Source: Thermomonospora catenispora (lineage in GTDB: Bacteria > Actinomycetota > Actinomycetes > Streptosporangiales > Streptosporangiaceae). Taken from it: a stretch of DNA of 64,000 nucleotides. This document shows positions 8,333 to 17,319 of the stretch, piece after piece (positions within the stretch are counted from its first letter, which is position 1; every line of letters begins with the position of its first letter). The position numbers and the translations under genes are program-made. The DNA is taken from positions 62,001 to 126,000 of the forward strand of contig NZ_RRYT01000004.1 in assembly GCF_006363815.1 (NCBI RefSeq), in the 5' to 3' direction. A model generated the notes under the pieces. It searched no databases. It was not told the origin of the DNA and saw nothing but the letters and a program-made list of their open reading frames with translations.

Positions 8333-10447
8333 TCAGCGGTCGCCGCCGGCCGCGTCGGCCGCGGTGACCGCCGGGGTCTTCCCGGGCCGAGAGGGGTTGA
8401 TCGGAAGGTCGGCCACGCCCAACGCGGTGGCGGTGTTGAGCAGGTCGGTCAGCTTCTCGGTGTCGGGACCGCCCGCCTTGATCAGACGGAGCAGCAGCGT
8501 GGACAGGGTGAGGTCGCGGATCCCCGCGGTGTCCAGGCCCGACAGCACCCGGGTGAGGTCCTCGGCGAAGCGACCGCCCTCCTCCAGCCAGGGGCCGGCC
8601 AGGTTCTGGGCGACCTTGGAGTTGTCGACGAACTGGTCGATGCCCTTGCCGAGGGCGACGGAGCCGACCAGCTTGTCGAAGAACACGCTGTCGCCGCCGA
8701 CGATGCTGATGTCGGCCTTGCTCAGCCCGGCCGCCAGCACGTTGGCCTGCTGCTCGGCGATCTGACGCTGGACGTCGATGCCGGCCAGGCGGATGTCCTT
8801 CTCGGCCTCCAGCCGCAGGCGGTACTCCTCGTGCTCGCGGGTGGCGTCGGTCAGCTTGGCCATCGCCTCGGCCTTCTCGTTGAGGCCCTCGGCCTCGGCC
8901 TTGAGCTTCTCGGCGATGCCCTCGGCCTGCGCCAGCGCCTTCTCCTTCTCGCCCTCGGCCTCGGCCTGCATCTGGTCGCGCAGCATGGCGACCTCCACGG
9001 CGCGCTTCTCGCGCAGCGCGGCGGCCTCGGCGCGGCCCTCCTTCTCGATGATCTCGGCGTGGCGCTCGCGCACCTGCGCCTCGGCCAGGCCCTCGGCGGC
9101 CCGCTCGGCCTGGATCCCCTCGGCGAGCCGGATCTTGGCGCGGGCGTCCAGGTCGGCGGCCTGCTGCCGGGCCTCGGCGAGCGTCAGCTCCTCGCGGGCC
9201 TTGAACTTGGCGGCCGCCTCCGCGGCCTCGGCCGCCTTGATGTCCTTGACCAGCGCCTCCTGCGCCTCGGCCTCGGCGGCGATGACCAGGGTCTGCCGCT
9301 CGCGCTCGGCCTCCTCGACCGCGCGCAGCCGCTTGATGGCCTCCTCCTGCTCGGCCACCGTCTTCTCCACCGCGATCCGCTCGCGGACCACCTCGGCGAT
9401 CTCCCGCTTCTCCGCCTCGATCTCCTTGTCGGCGGCGATGCGGCTCAGCTCGGTCTCCCGCTCGCGGGCGATGACCTCGAGCAGGCGGTCCTTCTCGATC
9501 CGCTCGTTCTCGATCGCGATGACCCGCTCGCGGTTCTTCTCGGCGACCGCGATCTCCCGGGCCTTGTTCTCCTGCTGGATGCCCAGCTGCTCGTCGGTGC
9601 GGATGTGCGCGCTCTGCGCCCGCAGCCGCTCCTCGGCCTGCACCCGCGCGATCTCGGCCTCTTCGCGGGCCTTCATGGTCTCGATCTCACGCCGCTGCTT
9701 GATCTCCGCGTCGGCCTTGCGGCGCTCCAGCTCCAGGATCGCCTCCGCCGCGTCCACGTTCTGGCGGGTGATCTCCTTTTCCTCGTTGCGCCGGTACTCG
9801 TTGGTGCGGACGTGCTCGAGCGCGGTCAGCTCGGTGATCTTGCGGATGCCCTGGGCGTCGAGGATGTTGTCGGGGTTGAGGTCGCTGAGCGGGGTCTGCT
9901 CCAGGTAGTCGATGGCCGCGTCCTCGAGGCTGTAGCCGTTCAGGTCGGTGCCGATGACGCGGATGATGTGGTCGCGGAACTCCTCGCGCCGGGTGTAGAG
10001 GTCGACGAAGTCCAGCTGCTTGCCGACGGTCTTGAGCGCCTCGGAGAACTTGGCGCTGAACAGCTCCTGCAGGGTCTCCTGGTTGCTGGCCCGTTCGGTG
10101 CCGATGGCCTGCGCCACCTTGATCACGTCCTCGACGGTCTTGTTGACCCGCACGAAGAACGTGATGCGGATGTCGGCGCGGATGTTGTCCCGGCAGATCA
10201 GGCCCTCACGGCCGGTGCGGGCGATCTCGATGGTCTTCACCGAGATGTCCATCAGCTCGGCCTTGTGCAGCACCGGCAGCACCACCGCGCCGGTGAACGT
10301 GACGTCGACCTTGCGGACCTTGGAGATGATCAGCGCCTTGCCCTGTTCCACCTTGCGGAACAGCCGGCTGATGATGATCGCCACGCCGAGCGCTATCAGG
10401 AGGACGACGGCGAAGAGCACGCCGAGCCCCATGGTTATGGATTGCAT
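8333..10447 (-). CDS. Flotillin-family (SPFH) membrane scaffold protein, YqiK-like
   Basis: 704 aa, ATG at 10447 with AAGGGA eight bases upstream. One N-terminal membrane segment (about residues 5-28) is followed by an SPFH/band-7 domain (about 30-190: VEQGKALIISK, VKTIEIARTGREGLICRD). A very long Ala/Glu/Arg-rich helix with heptads fills about 200-570, where EAE-type repeats are typical of flotillins, and a globular tail follows. The neighbour upstream is a YqiJ-like OB-fold protein, which in E. coli is paired with flotillin YqiK. The protein should oligomerise into membrane microdomain scaffolds at the inner membrane face. Its link to the downstream AAA ATPase is by operon order only. Confidence 0.93.
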   Translation of the reverse strand: MQSITMGLGVLFAVVLLIALGVAIIISRLFRKVEQGKALIISKVRKVDVTFTGAVVLPVLHKAELMDISVKTIEIARTGREGLICRDNIRADIRITFFVRVNKTVEDVIKVAQAIGTERASNQETLQELFSAKFSEALKTVGKQLDFVDLYTRREEFRDHIIRVIGTDLNGYSLEDAAIDYLEQTPLSDLNPDNILDAQGIRKITELTALEHVRTNEYRRNEEKEITRQNVDAAEAILELERRKADAEIKQRREIETMKAREEAEIARVQAEERLRAQSAHIRTDEQLGIQQENKAREIAVAEKNRERVIAIENERIEKDRLLEVIARERETELSRIAADKEIEAEKREIAEVVRERIAVEKTVAEQEEAIKRLRAVEEAERERQTLVIAAEAEAQEALVKDIKAAEAAEAAAKFKAREELTLAEARQQAADLDARAKIRLAEGIQAERAAEGLAEAQVRERHAEIIEKEGRAEAAALREKRAVEVAMLRDQMQAEAEGEKEKALAQAEGIAEKLKAEAEGLNEKAEAMAKLTDATREHEEYRLRLEAEKDIRLAGIDVQRQIAEQQANVLAAGLSKADISIVGGDSVFFDKLVGSVALGKGIDQFVDNSKVAQNLAGPWLEEGGRFAEDLTRVLSGLDTAGIRDLTLSTLLLRLIKAGGPDTEKLTDLLNTATALGVADLPINPSRPGKTPAVTAADAAGGDR

Positions 10448-10528
10448 CTGCTATGTCCCTTCGAAGGGGTCGGTCGGCCTGCCCGGCGCACCGTCAACGG
10501 CGGCGGCGGCCGTCGGAGTCCACAGGGA

Positions 10529-11161
10529 TCACCAGGGGTTGTGGGGCATGACCCGGAAGAATTCGCCCGCCTCGTCGTAGTCGAAGATCAAAGCGGTGCT
10601 TCCGGCGGTGAGCGGTTCGGCCAGCGGGTCCTCGACGTCCTGACGGACCTGCACGATGACGGTGGAGCCGTCCTCGGTGGTCACCTCGGCCTGGCCGAAC
10701 GTGGCGTCGACCCGGGAAGTGCGGATCACGCAGGGCCGTCCGATGAGGTCGCGCCGGGAGGACTCCTTGGTGCGCGGCAGCGCCCGCCGCAGCGGCATCA
10801 CCACCAGGCAGGTCACCAGCCACGCGAGCACCACCGCCACCGCCAGCGCCACCAGGCCGAGCGCGATCTCCAGCGGCGAGGACAGATCGAACGAATCCAG
10901 CACGACGGCACCGACCAGTGAGAAGAACCAGGAGAACGCGATGAGCAGGGAGAGCGCGACGGTCACCGGCACGTCGCCGAGCCGCAGCGCGCCCAGGACT
11001 CCGCTCAGCCCTTCGGCGGCCTCGCCGCCGGTGTCCGCGTCCAGCAATTCCAGATCGGCCGCGCCCAGTGCGACGAACGCCCAGTACCCGATGACGACCA
11101 GCAGGGCGAAGGTGAACAGCACCGTGGGGAAGGAGAAGACCAGTCCGATGAACTCGCCCAC
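10529..11161 (-). CDS. YqiJ-like (DUF1449/NfeD-related) membrane protein with C-terminal OB fold
   Basis: 210 aa from GTG at 11161 (GGGAGGG ten bases upstream). Three hydrophobic segments (about residues 8-30, 68-92, 103-128) precede a soluble beta-rich C-terminus (140-210; DLIGRPCVIRTSRVDATFGQAEV, ending in VMPHNPW) that looks like the OB fold of NfeD/YqiJ proteins. NfeD-type proteins are recurrent partners of flotillins, which fits its place 81 bp upstream of the flotillin gene on the same strand. It is probably first in the transcript. Function is to anchor or regulate the flotillin assembly, by family analogy. Confidence 0.85.
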   Translation of the reverse strand: MGEFIGLVFSFPTVLFTFALLVVIGYWAFVALGAADLELLDADTGGEAAEGLSGVLGALRLGDVPVTVALSLLIAFSWFFSLVGAVVLDSFDLSSPLEIALGLVALAVAVVLAWLVTCLVVMPLRRALPRTKESSRRDLIGRPCVIRTSRVDATFGQAEVTTEDGSTVIVQVRQDVEDPLAEPLTAGSTALIFDYDEAGEFFRVMPHNPW

Positions 11162-11668
11162 GGTCTGAATACCCTCCCCATGCTGCGATCCGCCACACGA
11201 ACGACCCGCGCCGCGAGAATCCGGCGAGCAGTCGGTCCATCAATCATGGGGACAGCCGAAAAAGCGCAGTCGCACCGGATGCGAGCCCGCCCGGCCGCCC
11301 TCGCCGACCAGACTTCCCGGCACACCGTCCCGGGGATTTTAACCGATTGCCAGGTGTATGACCAGGTGTTTTTTCGCGTGCGGTCACCAGGCGGAGCGCG
11401 ACGGACACCGGATCGCGAGTCCGGCGCACCGCATGAGACCGCTCTTTCCGTGGCTGCACGGTCCATATGACGCACCGATTCGACCGCCGGTTCGGCGTCG
11501 AATTGGCCGGATGCGGTCATGCGTCGCCGTGCGGCGCGGGCGGCGGTTTTTTCCGCGGCGGCGATCGGCGGGCGGCGTCGATTTTCGGCGACGGTCGCTC
11601 GAGGACGCGCCGGATGGTCGCCGCCGCGGATGATCAACGGTGAACGGCCCGACGGCGAACGGCGGCGA
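11162..11668. other. Intergenic region upstream of the YqiJ-flotillin-ATPase module
   Basis: 507 bp without a credible gene; frames here are short and low-complexity. It should hold the module promoter. A direct repeat CAGGTGT occurs at 11351-11357 and 11363-11369 beside an unusually T-rich run (11367-11373), possible regulator half-sites one helical turn apart. No terminator for the patatin gene (minus, ending at 11669) was clear. Confidence 0.4.
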
Positions 11669-12526
11669 TCAGCTCTCCCACACCGGGCGGATCTGCTCGA
11701 CCGCGGCGGCGGCCTGATTCAGCCCGGCCTGAAAACCGGGGCCGTACAGGGCGGGGTTGAGGATGTCGGTGCCGAAGGTCTCGATGGCGGCCTGGTCGGG
11801 ACCGATCACCGCGGTGCGGGCGTCGCCCAGCTCGGCCAGTTCGCGCCGCAGCGTCTCGCGCGGCGTCAGATGCCCCATCGGCTCCAGGACGACCACCGCC
11901 GAGGCGCCCTTGGCCAGGTCGGCGTTGGTCACCGAACGGGTGCCGCCGTCCATGTACCGGCGACCGCCGATCTCCACCGGCGGGAACACGCACGGCACCG
12001 AGCAGCTCGCCCGCACCGCCGCCGCCAGCGGCACCCCCGAATCGGCGTCCCACGGCGCGAACGAGCCGTCCTCGGCGTCCACCCCCGTGACGATCAGCCG
12101 CCGCTGCGGCCACTCCTGCCGGGGCAGCATGCGCCCCAGTTCCTCCAGCACCGCGCCGCGCTCGCCGACCGGCGCCTCCAGCGCCATCGCCCCGAGCCGG
12201 GCGCGCGCCTCCTGAGGGTCGAGCGAGGTGTCGAAGAGGATCGCGAACGCCGACAGCACCGTCTCGGGGTCGACCCCGCCGGAACCGGCGGCGTCCGCGG
12301 TCGCACCGCGCGTCCGGCCCTGCATGGCCTCGACCGCCGCCGCCAGATCCGCCCCGTGGGCGGCGAACGCGCCGACCACCGAGCCCGCCGAGGTCCCCAC
12401 GATCAGGTCGGCCTCGGTCAGGTCCACTCCCCGCTCGGCCAGCCCGGTCAACAGCCCGGCCTCCCAGGCGATCCCGGCGACACCGCCGCCGCCCAGCACC
12501 AGGGCGCGTCCGCCGTCCATGGTCAT
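11669..12526 (-). CDS. Patatin-like phospholipase
   Basis: 285 aa. The N-terminus has the glycine-rich oxyanion motif (LVLGGGGVAGIAWE, residues 10-23), the nucleophile elbow GTSAG (Ser near residue 46) and the dyad aspartate in YMDGGTRS (near residue 193). That is the complete Ser-Asp catalytic set of bacterial patatins. No signal peptide, so a cytoplasmic lipid acyl hydrolase is expected. The gene lies 6 bp downstream of the thioesterase gene on the same strand, suggesting one transcript for lipid/acyl-CoA turnover. Natural substrate unknown. Confidence 0.92.
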   Translation of the reverse strand: MTMDGGRALVLGGGGVAGIAWEAGLLTGLAERGVDLTEADLIVGTSAGSVVGAFAAHGADLAAAVEAMQGRTRGATADAAGSGGVDPETVLSAFAILFDTSLDPQEARARLGAMALEAPVGERGAVLEELGRMLPRQEWPQRRLIVTGVDAEDGSFAPWDADSGVPLAAAVRASCSVPCVFPPVEIGGRRYMDGGTRSVTNADLAKGASAVVVLEPMGHLTPRETLRRELAELGDARTAVIGPDQAAIETFGTDILNPALYGPGFQAGLNQAAAAVEQIRPVWES

Positions 12527-12532
12527 CGCGCG

Positions 12533-13006
12533 TTACCTCTTCTCGTCCGGGGCCTCTTGTGAGGCCCGATCCGGGGTCCCGTCCGGGGCCGTCCCGGTCA
12601 TCAGCCTCCGCATCGCCGAGCGCATCGGCTCGGCGATCGGGACGGGCCGGCGCGAGTCGCGGTCGACGAACACGTGCACGAACCGCCCCTCGGCCAGGAG
12701 CGTCGTGCCGTCCTCGCGGAACAGCCCCACCTCGTAGTGGACGCTGGACCGGCCCAGATGCCCGATCCGCAGCCCGACCCGGAACGCCTCGGGGTAGGAG
12801 ATCGATCCCTTGTAGACGCACCGGGACTCCACGCACAGCCCGATCGATCGGCCCCGGTGGATGTCCAGCCCCGCCTCCCGGATCAACCAGTTGTTGATCA
12901 CGGTGTCCATCACCGAGTAGTGCACGGCGTTGTTGACGTGGCCGTAGACGTCGTTGTCCTTCCAGCGGGTGGGGACGGTCTCCCAGTAACCGAACTCGGC
13001 GTTCAC
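12533..13006 (-). CDS. 4HBT-type hotdog acyl-CoA thioesterase
   Basis: 157 aa, ATG at 13006. The motif RWKDNDVYGHVNNAVHY (residues 14-30) is the signature of 4-hydroxybenzoyl-CoA thioesterase-like hotdog enzymes, with the catalytic aspartate and the HVNN turn. The rest follows the YbgC/FadM pattern (SISYPEAFRVGLRIGHLG). Last ~25 residues are a polar tail not needed for the fold. It is co-directional and nearly abutting with the patatin gene and divergent from an RDD gene only a few tens of bases away, so the promoters overlap. Likely hydrolyses acyl-CoA; chain specificity cannot be read from sequence. Confidence 0.9.
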   Translation of the reverse strand: MNAEFGYWETVPTRWKDNDVYGHVNNAVHYSVMDTVINNWLIREAGLDIHRGRSIGLCVESRCVYKGSISYPEAFRVGLRIGHLGRSSVHYEVGLFREDGTTLLAEGRFVHVFVDRDSRRPVPIAEPMRSAMRRLMTGTAPDGTPDRASQEAPDEKR

Positions 13007-13036
13007 GGCGAGCAGTTTATGTTTTCATGTCCCACC

Positions 13037-13699
13037 GTGACCGTTCAGCCCCCTTCGTCGCAGGGAAACCCCGCGCATCCCGCCCTCGGCGGCTTCGGCC
13101 GATCGACGGCGCCCGGCCCCGCGCCGCTCGCCGGTCGTCCCCCGCACGGCGGCCCCGGCGGCGGACGGCCGGTGGTGGCCGACACCGGACGGCGGATCCT
13201 CGCCCGTCTGGTCGACGCGTGGATCGTCTGGCAGTTCGTGCAGCTCGCGTTCGGCGCCCCGTTGGCCCTGGTGCTGCTGCGGCCCGCCCACGGCGAGGGC
13301 GCGCACACCATGTCCCTGTTCATCGCGGCGCTGACCGTGGGCGGCGTGCTGGCGGCGGCGGCGTGGGCGTTCCTGCGCATCGTCCGGGTGGCCCGGTGGG
13401 GCGCGACCGTGGGCCACCGCATCGCCGGGATCGCGGTGGTGCGGCAGCAGGACGGCGGCCGGCCGGGCATGCGGCGCTCGTGGGATCGGGGCTTCCCGCC
13501 GCTGCTGTACCGCCTGTCCGATGAGCTCCTCGCCCACACCAGGGACGAGCTGGGCCGCTGCCTCCACGACCGCAGGGCGGGGACGCTGGTCGTCCGCGCC
13601 GACGTCTCGCCCGGGCAACGGCTTGCGGCGGTCGCGGTCCTGCTGTTCACGCTGGTGTCGCCGATCATCCTGCTCTGGTGGGGCGAAGCGGCCGGCTGA
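13037..13699 (+). CDS. RDD-family membrane protein
   Basis: About 220 aa. I place the start at GTG 13037; an in-frame ATG at 13019 is possible, and neither has a clear Shine-Dalgarno. After a Pro/Gly-rich N-terminus of about 50 residues comes the RDD signature (GRRILARLVDAWIVWQ) in the first membrane segment, a second segment (FIAALTVGGVLAAAAWAFL), the motif GATVGHRIAGIAVVRQQDGG, and a last hydrophobic segment near the C-terminus. RDD proteins are a broad membrane family, some tied to ion or Na+/H+ exchange; no specific function can be given. A second RDD gene follows 310 bp downstream, suggesting an old duplication. Confidence 0.8.
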   Translation: MTVQPPSSQGNPAHPALGGFGRSTAPGPAPLAGRPPHGGPGGGRPVVADTGRRILARLVDAWIVWQFVQLAFGAPLALVLLRPAHGEGAHTMSLFIAALTVGGVLAAAAWAFLRIVRVARWGATVGHRIAGIAVVRQQDGGRPGMRRSWDRGFPPLLYRLSDELLAHTRDELGRCLHDRRAGTLVVRADVSPGQRLAAVAVLLFTLVSPIILLWWGEAAG

Positions 13700-14009
13700 G
13701 CCCCGCCGGATCCTCCGGCGGGAGGAGGGAGGCCTCGCCGTCCGCCGCCGCGGCCTGTGACGACCGATCGCGGCCAAAGAAGCAGGGGCGCGGTTCGACC
13801 GGCCCGCCGCCGCGCCCACCCGGCGGGATCCGGCCCGCCGCTCCGACGGCCGGCCGCCGGAGCGGATTCGCGTGATCATCGCGGGCACGGGTGAGGAGAA
13901 GGCGGTGACGCCGTTCCGCGTTCGCGTGAACGTCGGCCTTCTCCGGTGATCCGATCCGTGATGAAAGAGAAAGAGACATGGCGGGCGTTTCGTGTTTCGA
14001 TGAAAGGCC
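13700..14009 (+). other. Intergenic region between two RDD genes
   Basis: 310 bp with no supportable gene. It begins with a GC-rich segment carrying short inverted repeats (possible terminator of the first RDD gene) and becomes more A-rich in 13950-14005, where the promoter of the second RDD gene would be expected. No clear -10/-35 pair was found. Confidence 0.35.
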
Positions 14010-15074
14010 GTGACCGATCGACTCCGTCCGCATTACGTCCGCCCCTCGAAGGCCCTTTCCCCCGGCGACGGGCGTCCGGTGCTGGTGCTGGCGACCGCCT
14101 GGTCCCGGGTGTGGGCCCGGCTGATCGACCTGCTGATCGCGTTCCTGGTCGCCGTCGGCCTGCTGACGGTGCCGATGGTGTTGACGGTGACCTCGGACGA
14201 CCTGGTCGCGTCCGAGACGCTGCTGGCGGTGGAGATCGCGATGCTCGCGCTGGTCCCCGTCGCGTGGATGCTGCTGCGGGTGGCGCTCACGGTCTGGACG
14301 GGCGCCACCATCGGCCAGCGGATCATGGGGATCCGCCCGGTGCTGGAGGAGGACGGCGGGCGCCCGGGCTGGCGTGCGGCGTTCCGCCGATGGTTCTCCC
14401 TGAGCGGGCATCCCACCGGTGACACCGAGCTGGTGCCGTTCCTGCACGACTTCCTGGCCCATCGGCGCGACGGGGAGCTGGGCCGCTGCCGGCACGACCG
14501 GCAGGCCGGGACCGTCGTCGTGCGGGCCCGATACTCCGCATGGCAGCGCGCGGTGCTCGCCGGGGCGGTGGGGGCGGTCGTGCTGGGGACGATCGGCGTG
14601 TTCACCTATTCCGCCGTGCGGGCGGCGCTGGGGCCGTCCTTCTCCGTCGAGACCTACTACGGCGAGGACCGCGTCTTCCGAGGGCACGGCGTGACGTTCG
14701 AACGCACGTCGGCCGAGAAGCACGGGGGCGAGGACGGCTGCCGGTCGGGCGCGGCGGACGATCTGATCCGAAGCCGGCTGAAGGGCCTGGACTGCCGAGG
14801 ACGGCTGTCGGCCTCGTTCGTGACCGCCGACGGGCGCACCCGGGTCAGCAGCCACATTCTGCGGTTCGACGAGAAGGCGGACGCGCAGGCGGCGGAGCGG
14901 TCGCTGAAGTGGGACGACCTGGTGTTCGTCTCGGCCCCCGGCGCCGGACGCCTGGGAATGGTCGGCAGCGAGGACAGATTCGTCGTGATCACCGCGGTGG
15001 AGGGTGACGACGAACGGGCGCTGCGCGCATTCCACACCACCCTGCTCGGGGTGATCATCATCAAGCACCTCTAG
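14010..15074 (+). CDS. RDD-family membrane protein with extra C-terminal extracytoplasmic domain
   Basis: 354 aa, GTG start. Residues 30-190 form the RDD core: WARLIDLLIAFLVAV in the first helix, a second helix around 75-95 and GATIGQRIMGIRPVLEEDGG, closely parallel to the preceding RDD gene (VGHRIAGIAVVRQQDGG). A further membrane helix at about 175-200 leads into a 150-residue soluble tail with two cysteines (GGEDGCRSG, KGLDCRGRL), which could form a disulfide outside the membrane. The tail has no family I recognise. It ends 44 bp before the thioesterase start. Confidence 0.8.
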   Translation: MTDRLRPHYVRPSKALSPGDGRPVLVLATAWSRVWARLIDLLIAFLVAVGLLTVPMVLTVTSDDLVASETLLAVEIAMLALVPVAWMLLRVALTVWTGATIGQRIMGIRPVLEEDGGRPGWRAAFRRWFSLSGHPTGDTELVPFLHDFLAHRRDGELGRCRHDRQAGTVVVRARYSAWQRAVLAGAVGAVVLGTIGVFTYSAVRAALGPSFSVETYYGEDRVFRGHGVTFERTSAEKHGGEDGCRSGAADDLIRSRLKGLDCRGRLSASFVTADGRTRVSSHILRFDEKADAQAAERSLKWDDLVFVSAPGAGRLGMVGSEDRFVVITAVEGDDERALRAFHTTLLGVIIIKHL

Positions 15075-15117
15075 CCGCGCGTAAGTGGCGTATTCGCGTT
15101 CGGTAATGTCTGAGGGC

Positions 15118-15666
15118 ATGAGCGCCTCCGACAGCTCCAGCCGGGCGCGGCGCACGAGCCCTCGCTCGCCGCTGACCACTCCGCCGCCCGATGCGGTCGA
15201 ACCGAACGTGGATCCCCGGGCCGAGCTCGATCTCTCCGAGATCGGAGACGTGCTGGGCACCGCCTGCTTCGGCTGCGGACCGGAGGTCCCGCACGGCCTG
15301 CGGATCACCCGCACCGGCCATGACGGCTCCACCTCCTACGGGGAGTTCACGGTGATCCCCGAGCACCAGGGGGCTCCGGGACTGGCGCACGGCGGGATCC
15401 TCGCCGCCGCGATGGACGAGATCTTGGGGACCTCGGCCTGGCTGCTGGGCAAGCGCTATGTGACGGGACGCCTGGAGACCGACTTCGTGAGGCCGGTGCC
15501 GGTCGGCTCGCGGGTCCATCTGACCGCCCGGTGCACCGGGGTGCACGGCCGCAAGGCCTACATGGAGGGCGAGGGCCGCATCGGCGGCCCGGACGGCCCG
15601 GTCGCGGTGCGGGCCGCCGCGGTGTTCATCGAGGTCCCGCTGGAGCACTTCACCAAGGAGCGCTGA
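15118..15666 (+). CDS. PaaI-family hotdog acyl-CoA thioesterase
   Basis: 182 aa from ATG 15118. A TAATGT hexamer at 15105-15110 sits where the -10 of a leaderless transcript beginning near the ATG would be, which favours this start over ATG 15106 or GTG 15085. After a 45-residue polar N-terminus comes the PaaI hotdog: CFGCGPEVPHGLRI (residues 52-65), GLAHGGILAAAMDEILG with the catalytic HGG...D region (about 85-101), and RLETDFVRPVPVGSRV. It is followed without a gap by a crotonase gene, so the pair likely acts on the same acyl-CoA pool. Confidence 0.88.
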   Translation: MSASDSSSRARRTSPRSPLTTPPPDAVEPNVDPRAELDLSEIGDVLGTACFGCGPEVPHGLRITRTGHDGSTSYGEFTVIPEHQGAPGLAHGGILAAAMDEILGTSAWLLGKRYVTGRLETDFVRPVPVGSRVHLTARCTGVHGRKAYMEGEGRIGGPDGPVAVRAAAVFIEVPLEHFTKER

Positions 15667-16437
15667 GTGAGCGGCGTCCGCGTCGAACGCTCCGGGCCGG
15701 TGACCACCGTGATCCTGGCGCGGCCCGAGGTGCGGAACGCGATCGACGGACCGACCGCAGCCGCGCTGGCCGAGGCGTTCCGGGCGTTCGACGCCGATCC
15801 GGACGCGGCCGTGGCGGTGCTGTGGGGCGAGGGCGGCACGTTCTGCGCGGGCGCGGACCTGAAGGCCATCGGCACCGAACGCGGCAATCGGGTCGACCCG
15901 CCCCCCGCCGACGCCCCGCTGGGCTGCACCCGGATGCGGCTGAGCAAACCGGTGATCGCGGCGATCAGCGGGCATGCGGTCGCCGGCGGGCTGGAACTGG
16001 CGCTGTGGGCGGACCTGCGGGTGGCCGAGCCCGACGCGGTGTTCGGGGTGTTCTGCCGCCGCTGGGGCGTGCCGCTGGTGGACGGGGGGACGGTCCGGCT
16101 GCCCCGGCTGATCGGGATGAGCCGGGCGATGGACATGATCTTGACCGGCCGTCCGGTGGACGCCCGGGAGGCCTACGACATCGGGCTGGTCAACCGGCTG
16201 GTCGAACCCGGACGGGCGCGGGCCGCCGCCGAGGAGCTCGCCGCCGACCTGGCCCGGTTCCCCCAGACCTGCCTGCGCGGGGACCGCCTGTCCCTGCTGG
16301 AGCAGGACGGCATGACCGAGGACGAGGCGCTGGCGAACGAATACCGCCGCGGGGTGAACGCGCTGGGCGAGGCGATCGAGGGCGCCGCCCGGTTCGCCGC
16401 TGGCGCGGGCCGCCACGGCGACTTCACCGACATCTGA
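15667..16437 (+). CDS. Enoyl-CoA hydratase/isomerase (crotonase) family protein
   Basis: 256 aa, GTG start directly after the TGA of the thioesterase gene (coupled). Crotonase landmarks: oxyanion-hole segments FCAGADLKAI (about 60-69) and AISGHAVAGGLELAL (about 100-114). The first catalytic glutamate of enoyl-CoA hydratase is kept (GGLE), but the second, normally in a QPE motif 20 residues later, is replaced (VFCRRWGVP), followed by LVDGGTVRLPRL. This variant is common in an actinobacterial subgroup, so the enzyme may be a hydratase of different mechanism, an isomerase or a hydrolase. Reaction not assignable. Confidence 0.88.
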   Translation: MSGVRVERSGPVTTVILARPEVRNAIDGPTAAALAEAFRAFDADPDAAVAVLWGEGGTFCAGADLKAIGTERGNRVDPPPADAPLGCTRMRLSKPVIAAISGHAVAGGLELALWADLRVAEPDAVFGVFCRRWGVPLVDGGTVRLPRLIGMSRAMDMILTGRPVDAREAYDIGLVNRLVEPGRARAAAEELAADLARFPQTCLRGDRLSLLEQDGMTEDEALANEYRRGVNALGEAIEGAARFAAGAGRHGDFTDI

Positions 16438-16605
16438 CCGCCCTCCCCGCCGCCCGGTGGACCGCCGACGTCCGCCCCTTCCCCGGCGTCCGGCCCGCTC
16501 CTCTCCGACGCCCGCCCGCGTCGGCGGGAACGCGCCGCGGACCACATCCGGCCAGGCTCGCACAAACGAGCGATCGGGAAGATCGTCGCCGGATAGAGTG
16601 CGGCG

Positions 16606-17289
16606 GTGCTTCATCGCAGAGATCGTCTCGCCGTCCTGGGGGCGGGTCTGCTGCTCGCCCTGACGACGGCCTGCACCGGCTCCGACGACGGCGACCGGCC
16701 CGCCGCCGAGGAGTCCGGCACCGCCGCCGCGCACAGCCCCGCGCCGGGATCGACGGAGGCCCCGGCGGGCTGGCGGCGGCACCAGGGACGGGGATACACC
16801 CTCGCCCTGCCGCCGGGCTGGCAGATCGTCGACCCGACCGCGCACGGCGCCCCGTCGGTGCGGCGGGCGTTCGGCCTGGAGGGCGGGGAGTTCCCCGAGC
16901 TGGTCGAGGAGGCGCTGAAGGAGCTCGCCGGGGACGGCGCGGTGTTCGCCATCGAGACCGCCACCGTGCAGACCGACTACGCCAACCACCTCCAGGCCGG
17001 GTGCGCCCCCGGCGGCCTGATCGGCAACGACCTGGAGACGCTGCGGCGCAAGGCCCGCACGATCAACAAAGGCAGCGAGAACCTTCAGATCACCGACGTC
17101 ACCGTGGGCGACAAGCCGGGGATCCGGATCTCCCACGTCCGCACCGCCTCCAACGGCGCCGCCCACGACACCGTCGAGATCCAGGTCCCCGGACCCGGCG
17201 ACCAGGTGTGCGAGATCGAGATCAACACGGCCTCCGGCAGGCCCGCCGCGGACAGGGAACAGATCCTCGCCACGTTCCGGCTGACCTGA
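16606..17289 (+). CDS. Putative lipoprotein of unknown function
   Basis: 227 aa, GTG start. A short positively charged N-terminus and hydrophobic segment end in the lipobox LTTAC (Cys near residue 23), so the protein should be lipid-anchored outside the membrane. A Ser/Gly/Ala/Pro-rich linker of about 25 residues follows, then a globular domain (YTLALPPGWQIVDPT, with two further cysteines in QAGCAPG and DQVCEIE). The pattern of a PsbP/LpqN-like fold is conceivable but not demonstrable here. Convergent with the LAL regulator gene, with a shared hairpin between them. Confidence 0.8.
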   Translation: MLHRRDRLAVLGAGLLLALTTACTGSDDGDRPAAEESGTAAAHSPAPGSTEAPAGWRRHQGRGYTLALPPGWQIVDPTAHGAPSVRRAFGLEGGEFPELVEEALKELAGDGAVFAIETATVQTDYANHLQAGCAPGGLIGNDLETLRRKARTINKGSENLQITDVTVGDKPGIRISHVRTASNGAAHDTVEIQVPGPGDQVCEIEINTASGRPAADREQILATFRLT

Positions 17290-17319
17290 CCGGACACGCC
17301 GCGGGCCGAGCGACGTCCG

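Noticed and set aside
3081-8765. Very long open frame on the plus strand (about 1890 codons) antisense to the ATPase gene
   Set aside because: It is a codon-bias shadow: low-complexity Gly/Gln/Leu/Val-rich translation without any domain, opposite a gene with clear AAA and DUF3686 features.
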